Assembly: GCF_021026375.1 (NCBI RefSeq)
Contig: NZ_JAJNDB010000001.1
Coordinates: 310,001-374,000, forward strand
DNA length: 64,000 bases
Direction of reading: 5' to 3'
From: Actinomycetospora endophytica
GTDB taxonomy: Bacteria; Actinomycetota; Actinomycetes; Mycobacteriales; Pseudonocardiaceae
Shown piece by piece: positions 8,767-16,508 of this stretch (position 1 is the first letter of the stretch; the number at the start of each line of letters is the position of its first letter). Under the pieces are notes generated by a model, which did no database searches, was not told the DNA's origin, and saw only the letters and a list, made by a program, of their open reading frames with translations. The position numbers and the translations under genes are program-made.

Positions 8767-9420
8767 ATGCCTCGCCCCAGCCGCTGGCCGGAGCTGCTCC
8801 ACGCCGCCGGGCAGGAATTCCGCGAGCACGGATACGAACAGGCGACCCTCGAAGGCATCGCCGCCCGCCTCGGGATCCTCAAGGGCAGTATCTACAACTA
8901 CGTGTCGAGCAAGGAGGAACTCCTCCTCGCGGTCGTCGAGCAGCCGGCCCGGGCGCTGCTCGACGAGCTCGAGAGCCTCCGCGCCGATACCGAGAGCGGC
9001 GTGGCCGTGCGGCTGCGCGAACTGGTGAGGATGCAGATTCGCATCTTCAGCGAGTACTACCCGGCTGCTTTCGTCTACCTGCAGCACCTCGGCCATCTCG
9101 AGGCGTCCCCGCAGTTCGCCGAGTTCAAGCAGATGGACGCCCGGTACATGGCCGCGGTCGAGGCGCTCGTCGCCGAGGGCGCCGCGAACGGCGAGTTCTC
9201 GCTGGCCGCCGAACCCCGGGTCGTCGCCCGCGCGATCGTCGGCATGATCGACTGGATGCAGCACTGGTTCACGCCCCACGGCGAGGAGGAGGACCTCCGG
9301 CTGGCCGACCAGTTGTTCGCACTCGCCCTCGGGGGCCTCGCCGCCGGCGGCAGCATGCGCGCGATGCTCGGCGCCCTGCCCGATCCCCTCACCCGGATCG
9401 AGGTCGAGACCCGCCGCTGA
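8767..9420 (+). CDS. TetR/AcrR family transcriptional regulator
   Basis: A 217-residue regulator. The N-terminal helix-turn-helix spans about residues 10-55, with the recognition region GILKGSIYNYVSSKEELL. The C-terminal ligand domain resembles the TetR C-33/KstR2-like group (helices with a conserved FxEYYPAAFVYLQH segment). A GGAGG ribosome site precedes the ATG and the gene is only 12 bp from the P450, so it is co-transcribed with it. Likely target: the palindrome at 7277-7298, controlling both its own operon and the divergent monooxygenase operon (inference). Confidence 0.9.
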   Translation: MPRPSRWPELLHAAGQEFREHGYEQATLEGIAARLGILKGSIYNYVSSKEELLLAVVEQPARALLDELESLRADTESGVAVRLRELVRMQIRIFSEYYPAAFVYLQHLGHLEASPQFAEFKQMDARYMAAVEALVAEGAANGEFSLAAEPRVVARAIVGMIDWMQHWFTPHGEEEDLRLADQLFALALGGLAAGGSMRAMLGALPDPLTRIEVETRR

Positions 9421-9521
9421 CGCGGGAACCCGGAATACCGGACGCGGTGGAGGCGGATCGGCCGAGACACGCCGAGCGATTCGATGATTGTTTCGCGGGG
9501 CGCGGGCGTAGTCTTTTTCGC

Positions 9522-9674
9522 GTGCGCCGTATTATCGGGGTCATCGTCCTGCTGTTGGTGCTGTTCTGGGTGATCTCGGCGCCGCTCACCGCTTCCGCGA
9601 CGGTCAACGCGATTCTCGCGGCGCTGGCCTCGGCCGCGACCTCGATCATCGTGTTCGTGCGCCATCTTTTCTGA
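9522..9674 (+). CDS. Small two-helix membrane protein (50 aa)
   Basis: GTG at 9522 opens a 50-residue protein: a short basic start (VRRIIG), a hydrophobic helix (GVIVLLLVLFWVISAPL), a small linker, and a second hydrophobic helix (ASAATSIIVFVRHLF). Small proteins of this design are widespread in actinobacteria. AT-rich bases lie just upstream (CTTTTTCGC) and there is no strong ribosome site, so it may be leaderless. Function unknown; it is not obviously linked to either neighbour. Confidence 0.65.
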   Translation: MRRIIGVIVLLLVLFWVISAPLTASATVNAILAALASAATSIIVFVRHLF

Positions 9675-9829
9675 TCATTCCGGACCAACTCGCCGGCGCA
9701 TAGTGAGCAGGGTTCTCGTCTGATCGGAGCACACTGAGGCGAGTTCGTCTGCGGTGGACATACCGCGGCACCCCGGAATGACCGATGCTCCGACGAGGGA
9801 TGACCTCACCAGGGCAGATCGGCCGCGCC

Positions 9830-10756
9830 ATGCAGATCGGAATGACCGTCGGGGGTGACGTCCTCGCGCGCCCCAGCTCCCCCGCCGCGATCGTGGCCGA
9901 CGCCGCACAGGCCGAGAAGGAGGGGTACGCCACCGCGTGGTCGGTCCACTTCTCCCGTGCGTACGACGCCCTGACCACCCTCGCCGTCGCCGGCACCGTC
10001 ACCTCCCGCATCGGGCTCGGCGTCGGCATCGTCCCGACCTACCCGCGCCATCCGCTCGCCCTCGCCCAGCAGGCGGCCACCGCCCAGGTGTTCTGCGGCG
10101 GGCGGCTGACCCTCGGCGTCGGGGTCTCCCACCGACCCGTGATCGAAGAGCTGCACGGCCTGCCCTACGCGAGCCCCGCGGCGCACATGCGGGAGTACCT
10201 CGGCGTCCTCGTCCCGCTGCTGCACGGCGAGGAGGTCCACGTCGCCGGTGAGCACTACCGCGTCGACGGCGGGTTCCACGTGCCCGGCACGACGGCGGTG
10301 TCGGTGCTGGTCGGCGCGCTGTCACCGCGGATGGTGCGCGCCGCGGGCGAACGCGCCGACGGCGTCATCACCTGGCTCGCCGGACCGCGCGCGCTCGGCT
10401 CGACGATCGTCCCGACGCTGCACGAGGCCGCCGCGGGCCGGCCGGCGCCGCGCGTCGTCGCCGCCCTCCCGGTCGCCGTCACCGACGACCCCGACGCCGC
10501 CCGGAGCGTCGCCGAGCAGGCGTTCGGCCGCTACAACGGGCTGGCGAACTACCGCAGGCTCTTCGAGCGCGAGGGCGTCTCCTCGGTCTCCGACCTCGCC
10601 GTCGTCGGCACCGAGGACGAGGTCGCGACGCAGCTGGCCCGCTACGCCGAGCTCGGCGTCACCGAGCTGTGGCCCGCCGTCTTCGGTGTCGGCGACGACG
10701 AGCAGGCGAGCGTCCGCCGCACCCGCGCTCTGCTCGCGTCCCTCGTCGGTCCCTGA
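9830..10756 (+). CDS. LLM class F420/FMN-dependent oxidoreductase
   Basis: A 308-residue luciferase-like TIM-barrel protein. The start MQIGMTVGG resembles the F420-dependent subgroup; two in-frame ATGs (9785, 9800) would add 10-15 residues of poor quality, so I prefer 9830. The barrel motifs GLGVGIVPTYPRHP and TLGVGVSHRP and the C-terminal region VVGTEDEVATQLARYAELGV are typical. It lies 30 bp upstream of the 2-KPCC-like gene, so it is probably in the same transcript; it may generate or reduce a ketone or epoxide intermediate for it (inference). Confidence 0.85.
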   Translation: MQIGMTVGGDVLARPSSPAAIVADAAQAEKEGYATAWSVHFSRAYDALTTLAVAGTVTSRIGLGVGIVPTYPRHPLALAQQAATAQVFCGGRLTLGVGVSHRPVIEELHGLPYASPAAHMREYLGVLVPLLHGEEVHVAGEHYRVDGGFHVPGTTAVSVLVGALSPRMVRAAGERADGVITWLAGPRALGSTIVPTLHEAAAGRPAPRVVAALPVAVTDDPDAARSVAEQAFGRYNGLANYRRLFEREGVSSVSDLAVVGTEDEVATQLARYAELGVTELWPAVFGVGDDEQASVRRTRALLASLVGP

Positions 10757-10786
10757 TCCCACCTCGACTCCCAGAACGGCAGTGAC

Positions 10787-12364
10787 ATGGACATCCGTGA
10801 TCGGCACCCCAACCTGGCCGAGTGGAACGACCTCATCGAGGGCAGCCTCGCCGACCCCGACTCCGAGCCCATCCTGAACCTGGACCCGGACGACCCCGAT
10901 CCGCTCTACGACGCGATCTTCGTCGGCGGCGGGGCCGGCGGACGGTTCGGCGCCGCCTACATGCGGGCGATGGGTGGCCGGCCGCTGATCATCGACGCGT
11001 GGCCCTTCCTGGGCGGCTCGTGCCCGCACCAGGCCTGCGTCCCCCACCACCTGTTCTCGGAGGCCGCCGAGGAGCTCGACCGGATGCGGTGGTTCTCCGA
11101 CGAGCTGTTCTTCCCGAAGTTCGACGCCTCGCGGGCGAGCATCCTCGAGCTCGTCCGGCTGTTCCTCGCCGGCCGCGCCAGCGCCCACGCGTTCATGAAC
11201 TGGCAGACCAAGGAGCAGCTCGACGTCTCCTACGTGCTCAACGCGCGCGCCACCCTCGTCGACCCCCGCACCGTCCGCGCGGGCGGGCGGACGTTCCGGG
11301 CGCGCAACCTGGTGCTGGGCACCGGGGCGCGTCCGCTGACCCCGGACGTCCCGGGCCTGGACCTGCACGGGGTGTACGACTTCGTCAGCGTCGTCGAGGA
11401 GCTCGACTACGAGCCGACCCGCTGCGTCGTCATCGGCGGCAGCAAGGTCGCGATGGAGTACGGCTCGTTCTTCCACGCCACCGGCTGCGACACGACGATC
11501 GTGTCGCGGTCCCCGGTGATGCGCTCGTCGTCGTTGCACCACGTCGACGAGGATCTCCGCGCCTACGTCGTCGGCGGGATGCGCGAGCGCGGGATGGACA
11601 TCCTCGAGGGGGCCGAGCCGGTCGCGGTCCACGGGGCGGCGGGCTCGGTGCGCGGCGTGACCGTCCGTCTGGCCTCGGGCGAGGAGCGCGAGATCGAGAC
11701 CGACATGGTCTTCCTCGGTCTCGGCGAGCGCCCGGAGACCACCGAGGCGCAGGCGGTGCTCGGCATCGACGTGGGGCCGACGGGCCGCGTCGTCGTCGAT
11801 CACCACATGCGGACGACGACGCCGAACGTCTACGCCATCGGCGACCTCATCGGCGGCCCGATGGAGATGTTCAAGGCCCGCAAGTCGGGCGTCACGGCGG
11901 CCCGCAACATCATGGGCGAGGACCTGGAGTTCGACTTCTCGGAGTATCCCGACTTCCTGCACACCACCTACGAGGTCAGCTGGGTGGGGCTCACCGAGGC
12001 CGAGGCCCGCGAGGCGTGCGACGAGGTGATCGTCATCCAGATGCCGCCGTACGTGGAGGGGCTGGACACCCAGCACCTCCCGCTGCCGTGTGCCGAGGGC
12101 ACGATGCTCTACGCGTTCAGCCGCCCGCGGCTCTCCGGGTTCCAGAAGCTCGTGGTGGACGGGACGACCCGGAAGGTGCTGGGCGCGCACCACTGCGGCT
12201 ACGGGGCCAAGGACGCGTTCCAGTACCTCGACCACCTCATCCACCGGCCGGAGGGGCTCACCGTCGACGAGCTGGGCTGGATGAACGAGCTGTTCCTCAA
12301 CCCGGAGCACTTCGTGCAGCTCTCGCGGCTGCGCGCCGGGAAGTCGACGCTGACCCACCTCTGA
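10787..12364 (+). CDS. 2-ketopropyl-CoM reductase/carboxylase (2-KPCC, XecC)-like flavoprotein
   Basis: FAD- and NADPH-dependent disulfide oxidoreductase of 525 residues. The redox motif GGSCPHQACVPHHLFSE (Cys79, Cys84) is that of 2-KPCC, which cleaves 2-ketopropyl-coenzyme M and carboxylates it to acetoacetate. As I recall the Xanthobacter enzyme, its Arg56, Cys82, Cys87, His137 and Met140 match Arg53, Cys79, Cys84, His134 and Met137 here with a constant offset of 3. Its second sulfonate-binding Arg lies in MEMFKARKSG, also present. The catalytic Phe501/His506 pair that replaces the usual His-Glu is kept as FLNPEH (Phe503, His508). It is co-directional with the LLM gene and convergent, across a terminator, with an EaCoMT-like gene. 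The exact substrate is unproven. Confidence 0.85.
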   Translation: MDIRDRHPNLAEWNDLIEGSLADPDSEPILNLDPDDPDPLYDAIFVGGGAGGRFGAAYMRAMGGRPLIIDAWPFLGGSCPHQACVPHHLFSEAAEELDRMRWFSDELFFPKFDASRASILELVRLFLAGRASAHAFMNWQTKEQLDVSYVLNARATLVDPRTVRAGGRTFRARNLVLGTGARPLTPDVPGLDLHGVYDFVSVVEELDYEPTRCVVIGGSKVAMEYGSFFHATGCDTTIVSRSPVMRSSSLHHVDEDLRAYVVGGMRERGMDILEGAEPVAVHGAAGSVRGVTVRLASGEEREIETDMVFLGLGERPETTEAQAVLGIDVGPTGRVVVDHHMRTTTPNVYAIGDLIGGPMEMFKARKSGVTAARNIMGEDLEFDFSEYPDFLHTTYEVSWVGLTEAEAREACDEVIVIQMPPYVEGLDTQHLPLPCAEGTMLYAFSRPRLSGFQKLVVDGTTRKVLGAHHCGYGAKDAFQYLDHLIHRPEGLTVDELGWMNELFLNPEHFVQLSRLRAGKSTLTHL

Positions 12365-12370
12365 GGGCAG

Positions 12371-12401
12371 GGCCGGGCGGGACCGTCGGCCCCGCCCGGC
12401 C
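12371..12401. terminator. Bidirectional terminator-like hairpin
   Basis: A perfect 11-bp inverted repeat (GGCCGGGCGGG / CCCGCCCGGCC, arms 12371-12381 and 12391-12401) with a 9-nt loop lies exactly between the convergent 2-KPCC-like and EaCoMT-like genes. It fits a two-way intrinsic terminator without a U-tract. Confidence 0.6.
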
Positions 12402-12420
12402 AGGCATCAGCGGCCGGATG

Positions 12421-13527
12421 TCACCGCAGCTGCTTGCGGACCATCTCGGTGCCGGCCACGAGCGCGTGCAGCTTGTCGATCGCGATGTAGCGCTGCAGCA
12501 GGATGAGGCCGCAGTCGGTGGTGACGCCGAGCTGCTCGGCCGGGATGTACTCGAGCAGCCGGTGGATCCGGTCGGCCACCTGCTCGGCGGTCTCGGTGAT
12601 CGTGGACTTCACGTCGATGACGCCGGCCCAGAACATCATCCCGGCGGGCAGCGGGTGGTTCTTGATGACGTCGAGGCCGGAGAGGTCGTCGGAGCGCCGC
12701 CCGCAGTTCTCCAGGTTGAGGACGTCCATCCTGCCCTCGTAGGCCTTCGGGATGATCGACGCGGTGGCCGACGGCGCCTCGCCCCGGCGCTCGGTGAGGT
12801 CGAAGATCTCGCCGGCCTCGGCGGTGTCGTCGGGCATGTACGCCGGCGTCCCGCCCCAGTTCCCCCAGCAGACGTGGCAGATGATCTGCGCGTGGGTCAC
12901 GCCCTGGACCGCCCGGTTGAAGGCCTCGATCGCCCAGGGCTCGAAGAAGTAGGGCCACGTGAACTCGTCGAGCTGGATGAAGTCGATCCCCATCGCGTCG
13001 ACCTCGAGGATGTCCTCGTTGATCGCCGCCGCGAGCGCCATCGCCCGGTCGCGCGGGTCGTCGTAGTGGAGGTCGTTGGTGGCCTGCGCCAGCACCTGGA
13101 TGCCGGTGTACTGCACCTTCGTGGCCCTGCGGGTGGACCGCTTGAGCGCCCGCGCCTGCTCGACCATGATCGCGCCGCGACGACGGATCTCCTCGGTGGC
13201 CGTCGCGGCGTGCAACCGGCTGTAGATCGGGAAACCGAGGAATCCACCCTTCAGGTCGAGCCCGAGTCGGCGGTAGTAGTAGTAGAGCGCCTGGTCGGCG
13301 TAGTTGTCGCCCTGCAGCCGGCCGTCGGTGATGATGTCGAGCCCGGCGTGCTCCTGATCGGAGACCAGCGCGCTCATGGCGTCCTGGAACGACTCCTGGT
13401 TGAACGAGTCGGGCGGTTCCTGATCACCGCTCCACCAGCGGACCGGGCCCGCGTCCCACCACCGCGGATTCGGGTAGTTCCCGACCATCGAGGTCGGGAT
13501 GAGGATGTCCTGGTCGCCGACGCGCAT
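12421..13527 (-). CDS. Epoxyalkane:coenzyme M transferase (XecA/EtnE)-like zinc enzyme
   Basis: A 368-residue member of the cobalamin-independent methionine synthase (MetE C-terminal/UROD) fold. The zinc ligands appear as His218 and Cys220 in CHVCWGNWGG and Cys339 in TTDCGL, equivalent to the MetE HxC...C set. In EaCoMT this zinc activates the CoM thiol to open an epoxide. The length matches EaCoMT (about 370-380), not full MetE (about 750). Acidic and aromatic motifs such as IQLDEFTWPYF line the pocket. ATG 13527 follows an AGAGGAA ribosome site, and a perfect Crp/GlxR-type site lies 29-44 bp upstream. It could instead be a relative acting on another thiol, but the 2-KPCC-like neighbour argues for CoM chemistry. 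Confidence 0.78.
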   Translation of the reverse strand: MRVGDQDILIPTSMVGNYPNPRWWDAGPVRWWSGDQEPPDSFNQESFQDAMSALVSDQEHAGLDIITDGRLQGDNYADQALYYYYRRLGLDLKGGFLGFPIYSRLHAATATEEIRRRGAIMVEQARALKRSTRRATKVQYTGIQVLAQATNDLHYDDPRDRAMALAAAINEDILEVDAMGIDFIQLDEFTWPYFFEPWAIEAFNRAVQGVTHAQIICHVCWGNWGGTPAYMPDDTAEAGEIFDLTERRGEAPSATASIIPKAYEGRMDVLNLENCGRRSDDLSGLDVIKNHPLPAGMMFWAGVIDVKSTITETAEQVADRIHRLLEYIPAEQLGVTTDCGLILLQRYIAIDKLHALVAGTEMVRKQLR

Positions 13528-13555
13528 CGCGATTCCTCTCGATCGACTTCCCTGA

Positions 13556-13571
13556 TGTGAACTGGATCACA
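13556..13571. promoter_or_regulatory. Crp/GlxR-type binding site upstream of the EaCoMT-like gene
   Basis: TGTGA-ACTGGA-TCACA is an exact match to the TGTGA-N6-TCACA consensus of cAMP-responsive Crp/GlxR regulators in actinobacteria. Its centre is about 36 nt upstream of the EaCoMT-like start codon on the minus strand and about 120 nt upstream of the GNAT gene on the plus strand, so it may couple the first gene to carbon status. Confidence 0.6.
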
Positions 13572-13685
13572 GACAGATGGGTCGACGGTAACCGCGCGAA
13601 AGGGATGCGGGCGGAATCGTTGGCCCGCGGAGACGGGTACCTCGTCCCGGGCGGCCGAGTCCCCGGCGCAACGATCGGGCCCACG

Positions 13686-14162
13686 ATGACGGCCATGTCC
13701 GGTGAACGCGTGCGGTTCCGTCCCGGCCGGTCCGACGAGAGCCCGGCCCGCGAGCTGATGGCGGCGCTCAACGACCTCCTCGACGCGCAGTACCCGGGCC
13801 GCGCGGCGCGGCCGGGCTCCGTCACGACCCCGGACGAGATGGCCCCGCCCGGCGGGGCGTTCCTGGTCGGGTACGAGGGCGAGCGGGCGGTGGCGATCGG
13901 GGGGCTGCGGCCGCTGGGCGACGGGGCCTGCGAGATCAAGCGGATGTTCGTCGTGCCGGACGCGCGCTCGCGCGGGGTCGGCCGGGCCCTGCTCGCGGCG
14001 CTCGAGGAGGCCGGCCGGGCGCTCGGGTACCGGCTGGTGCGCCTCGACGCGGGGGCGGAGCAGCAGCACAGCCGCCAACTGTTCGCGGCCACCGGCTATC
14101 GGGAGATCCCGCCGTACAACGGGAACCACATCGCGGTCTACTTCGGGGAGAAACGCCTGTAG
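13686..14162 (+). CDS. GNAT family N-acetyltransferase
   Basis: A 158-residue acetyltransferase with the acetyl-CoA motif as IKRMFVVPDARSRGVGRALL (the Q/RxxGxG/A loop is RSRGVGRA), followed by motif B, GYRLVRLDAG. The substrate is unknown. Two close in-frame ATGs (13686 and 13695) are possible and neither has a clear ribosome site. The open frame extends back to 13557, but that part (with the Crp/GlxR site inside) does not look coding. It stands alone, divergent from the EaCoMT-like gene. Confidence 0.8.
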   Translation: MTAMSGERVRFRPGRSDESPARELMAALNDLLDAQYPGRAARPGSVTTPDEMAPPGGAFLVGYEGERAVAIGGLRPLGDGACEIKRMFVVPDARSRGVGRALLAALEEAGRALGYRLVRLDAGAEQQHSRQLFAATGYREIPPYNGNHIAVYFGEKRL

Positions 14163-14235
14163 CGCCCGGCGCCGGCGACCTGTTCGGCGGGCACCTCCGG
14201 CGCTACGGTCGGAGGCCCGAACGCAGGGACCGCGC

Positions 14236-14877
14236 ATGACGACATCGATCGCGATGGGTCTTCCGGGCGTGAGCCTCGCGCCCGGTGATCACATCTGCGC
14301 GTTCTACCGCGGGCCCGCGGAGCGCGACGCGATCCTCGTCCCCTATCTGCGCGAAGGGCTGCGCGCGGGCGACAAGTGCCTGTGCGTCACCGACGACCCC
14401 CTCCCGGCCGAGTCCGTCCGGGAACTGGCGGCGGATCCCGGGCACCTCGAATCCCTGACCAGCAGCTCGACCTACCTGCTCGACGGGTTCTTCGCGATCG
14501 ACCGGATGATCGCGTTCTGGGAACGCGCCGTCGGACGGGCGGTGGACCGCGACGGCTTCGGCTTCGTGCGGGCGGTCGGGGAGATGACCTGGGCCCTGAG
14601 CGGTCGTCCCGGCGTCGCGGATCTGCTCGCCTACGAGTCCCGCCTCAACGACTTCCTCCCCCGCTACCCGCAGGTCATCCTCTGCCTCTACGACCTCCGT
14701 CGCTTCTGCGACGGCGAGGTCCTGATGGACATCGTGCGGACCCACCCGGCGGTGCTGATCAGCGGCCAACTGCTCGACAACCCCTGGTACGTCGAGCCCG
14801 ACGAGTACCTCTCCCGCCACCCCGGGATCGCGGTCCCCGCCGTCGACGCGCTCGGCGCCGCCCGCGCGGTGCCGTGA
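14236..14877 (+). CDS. MEDS (DcmR-type sensory) domain protein
   Basis: A 213-residue single-domain protein of the MEDS family (methanogen/methylotroph DcmR sensory domain), recognised from GDHICAFYRGPAERDAIL near residue 20, the AGDKCLCVTDD strand and the C-terminal VILCLYDLRRF...LMDIVRTHP region. DcmR controls dichloromethane dehalogenase in methylotrophs; MEDS domains are thought to sense small hydrocarbon or C1-type ligands. There is no DNA-binding domain here. Its stop overlaps the start of a PucR-type regulator (GTGA), so this is probably the sensor partner of that regulator, which in turn overlaps a molybdoenzyme gene. Confidence 0.85.
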   Translation: MTTSIAMGLPGVSLAPGDHICAFYRGPAERDAILVPYLREGLRAGDKCLCVTDDPLPAESVRELAADPGHLESLTSSSTYLLDGFFAIDRMIAFWERAVGRAVDRDGFGFVRAVGEMTWALSGRPGVADLLAYESRLNDFLPRYPQVILCLYDLRRFCDGEVLMDIVRTHPAVLISGQLLDNPWYVEPDEYLSRHPGIAVPAVDALGAARAVP

Positions 14878-16508
14878 CCGCCCTCGCCCCCACCGCCCCC
14901 GTCGGGCGTGACCTGCTCTCGAGCATGCGCAGCCTGCTGGTGCTGGGCAAGCTCATGACCGAGGGGGCCGACGAGGCCCAGATCCTGGCGCTGGCGACGA
15001 CGGCGGCCCGGTCCGTGGCCCGGTGCACGACGGTGGCCGTGGAGCTCGTGGGGGCGGCGGCTCCGCTCGACGGCCGTCCCGCGCGCGCCGGCGAGGTCGG
15101 CGGTCCCGTCGGGCTCCCCGACGCCGGGTGGGCGTGGGCCTTCCCCCTGACCGGCCGGTCCGGGCCACTCGGCCATCTCGTGGTCGGTGCCGTGCACGAG
15201 CCCCCGGACGACGAGCGGTTCCTGCTGGGCGCCCTCGCCCAGCAGACCGGGGCCGCCCTGGCCGACCGCCGGCTGCACACGCGCGAGCGCGCCACGGCGA
15301 CCGCGCTGGCGGATCTCAACGAGCGGCTGCGCGGCACCGTCGGGGCGCTGCGGCACAGCATGGACGTCCACGCCCGGCTCACCGCGGTCGCCGTCTCGGG
15401 CGAGGGCCCGGAGGGGATCGCGCGGGCGCTGCACGACCTGACCGGCCGGCCGGCGGCGATCGAGGACCGCGACGGTGCGCTGCTGGCGTGGGCCGGACCG
15501 GGCCGCCCGCAGCCTCTCCCCCCGGACACCGCCGACCGGCTCGTCGCGCGGGCGCGGCGGGAGCCCGGGCCGTGGCGCGCGGACGGGCGGGTGGTGGCAC
15601 TCGCCCGGCCCGGGAGCGACACGCTCGGGGTGATCGCGCTCGACGACCCGGACGGCCGCGCCGGGGAGCCGGAGCTGACCGCGCTCGAGCACGGGGCGAC
15701 CGTCCTGGCGATGGAGCTGTCCCGGACCCGCAGCCTCGCCGAGCACGGCCGGCGCCGTCACCGCGACGTCGTCGACGAGCTGCTGGACGGGGTCGACGGC
15801 ACCGACGACCAGGGCCTCCTCGCCCGCGCGGCGGCGCTGGGCCACGACCTGCGCCGCCCGCACCGGGTCGTCGTCGTCGAAGGGCCCGGGGGGACCGACA
15901 CCGAGGCGCTGCTCCGGGCCGTCCGACGGGCGACCCGGGACGAACCCGCCGGCTCCCTGCTCGTGGCCCGGGGCGCCGCGGTGGTGCTGCTCGCGGACAC
16001 CGAGTCCGACTGGGCGCACCTGCGCCGCGCGGTCGGGCACCACCTCGGCGAACCGCGGGTCCGGATGGGCGTGGGAGAGCGGTGCACCGCGGTGGACCGG
16101 TTCCCGCGGTCCTACCGTCAGGCCAGGCTGGCGCTGCGGCTGCCGGAGAGCGGGGACGACGACCGGGCGGTCCGCTTCGACGACCTCGGCGTGTACCGGC
16201 TGCTGGTCGGCATCGAGGACCTCGCCGAGATCGACCGGTTCGTCGAGCGGTGGCTCGGGGCGCTGCTCTCCTACGACGCCCGGCGCGGCTCGAACCTGGT
16301 GCGCACGCTGACCCTGCATCTCGAGCACGGCGGCCGTCACGAGCTCACCGCCCGGTCGCTGATCGTGCACCGCAGCACGCTGAAGTACCGACTCCAGCGC
16401 ATCCGGGAGATCGGCGGTCTCGACCTCGCCGACCCCGAAACCTGGTTCAACCTGCACCTCGCCACCCGGGCGCGGCGCACGGCCGCGGTGCTGCGGGCGG
16501 TCCCGTGA
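14874..16508 (+). CDS. PucR family transcriptional regulator with GAF-like sensor
   Basis: A 544-residue regulator. An N-terminal GAF-like region (about residues 20-135) precedes a coiled linker, a central sensor-like region and a C-terminal PucR helix-turn-helix (HTH_30): SLIVHRSTLKYRLQRIREIG near residue 500. That motif is diagnostic of CdaR/PucR regulators. The GTG at 14874 overlaps the MEDS stop, and its own stop overlaps the GTG of the molybdoenzyme gene, so all three are translationally coupled. The likely role is activation of the molybdoenzyme in response to the MEDS/GAF ligand. The organisation, with a regulator inside the operon, suggests autoregulation. Confidence 0.88.
   Translation: MTALAPTAPVGRDLLSSMRSLLVLGKLMTEGADEAQILALATTAARSVARCTTVAVELVGAAAPLDGRPARAGEVGGPVGLPDAGWAWAFPLTGRSGPLGHLVVGAVHEPPDDERFLLGALAQQTGAALADRRLHTRERATATALADLNERLRGTVGALRHSMDVHARLTAVAVSGEGPEGIARALHDLTGRPAAIEDRDGALLAWAGPGRPQPLPPDTADRLVARARREPGPWRADGRVVALARPGSDTLGVIALDDPDGRAGEPELTALEHGATVLAMELSRTRSLAEHGRRRHRDVVDELLDGVDGTDDQGLLARAAALGHDLRRPHRVVVVEGPGGTDTEALLRAVRRATRDEPAGSLLVARGAAVVLLADTESDWAHLRRAVGHHLGEPRVRMGVGERCTAVDRFPRSYRQARLALRLPESGDDDRAVRFDDLGVYRLLVGIEDLAEIDRFVERWLGALLSYDARRGSNLVRTLTLHLEHGGRHELTARSLIVHRSTLKYRLQRIREIGGLDLADPETWFNLHLATRARRTAAVLRAVP

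Noticed and set aside
15023..16500. N-terminal part of the 1264-residue frame in front of the molybdoenzyme
   Set aside because: Arg/Gly/Pro-rich shadow of the PucR gene; the real protein starts at GTG 16505, which overlaps the PucR stop.
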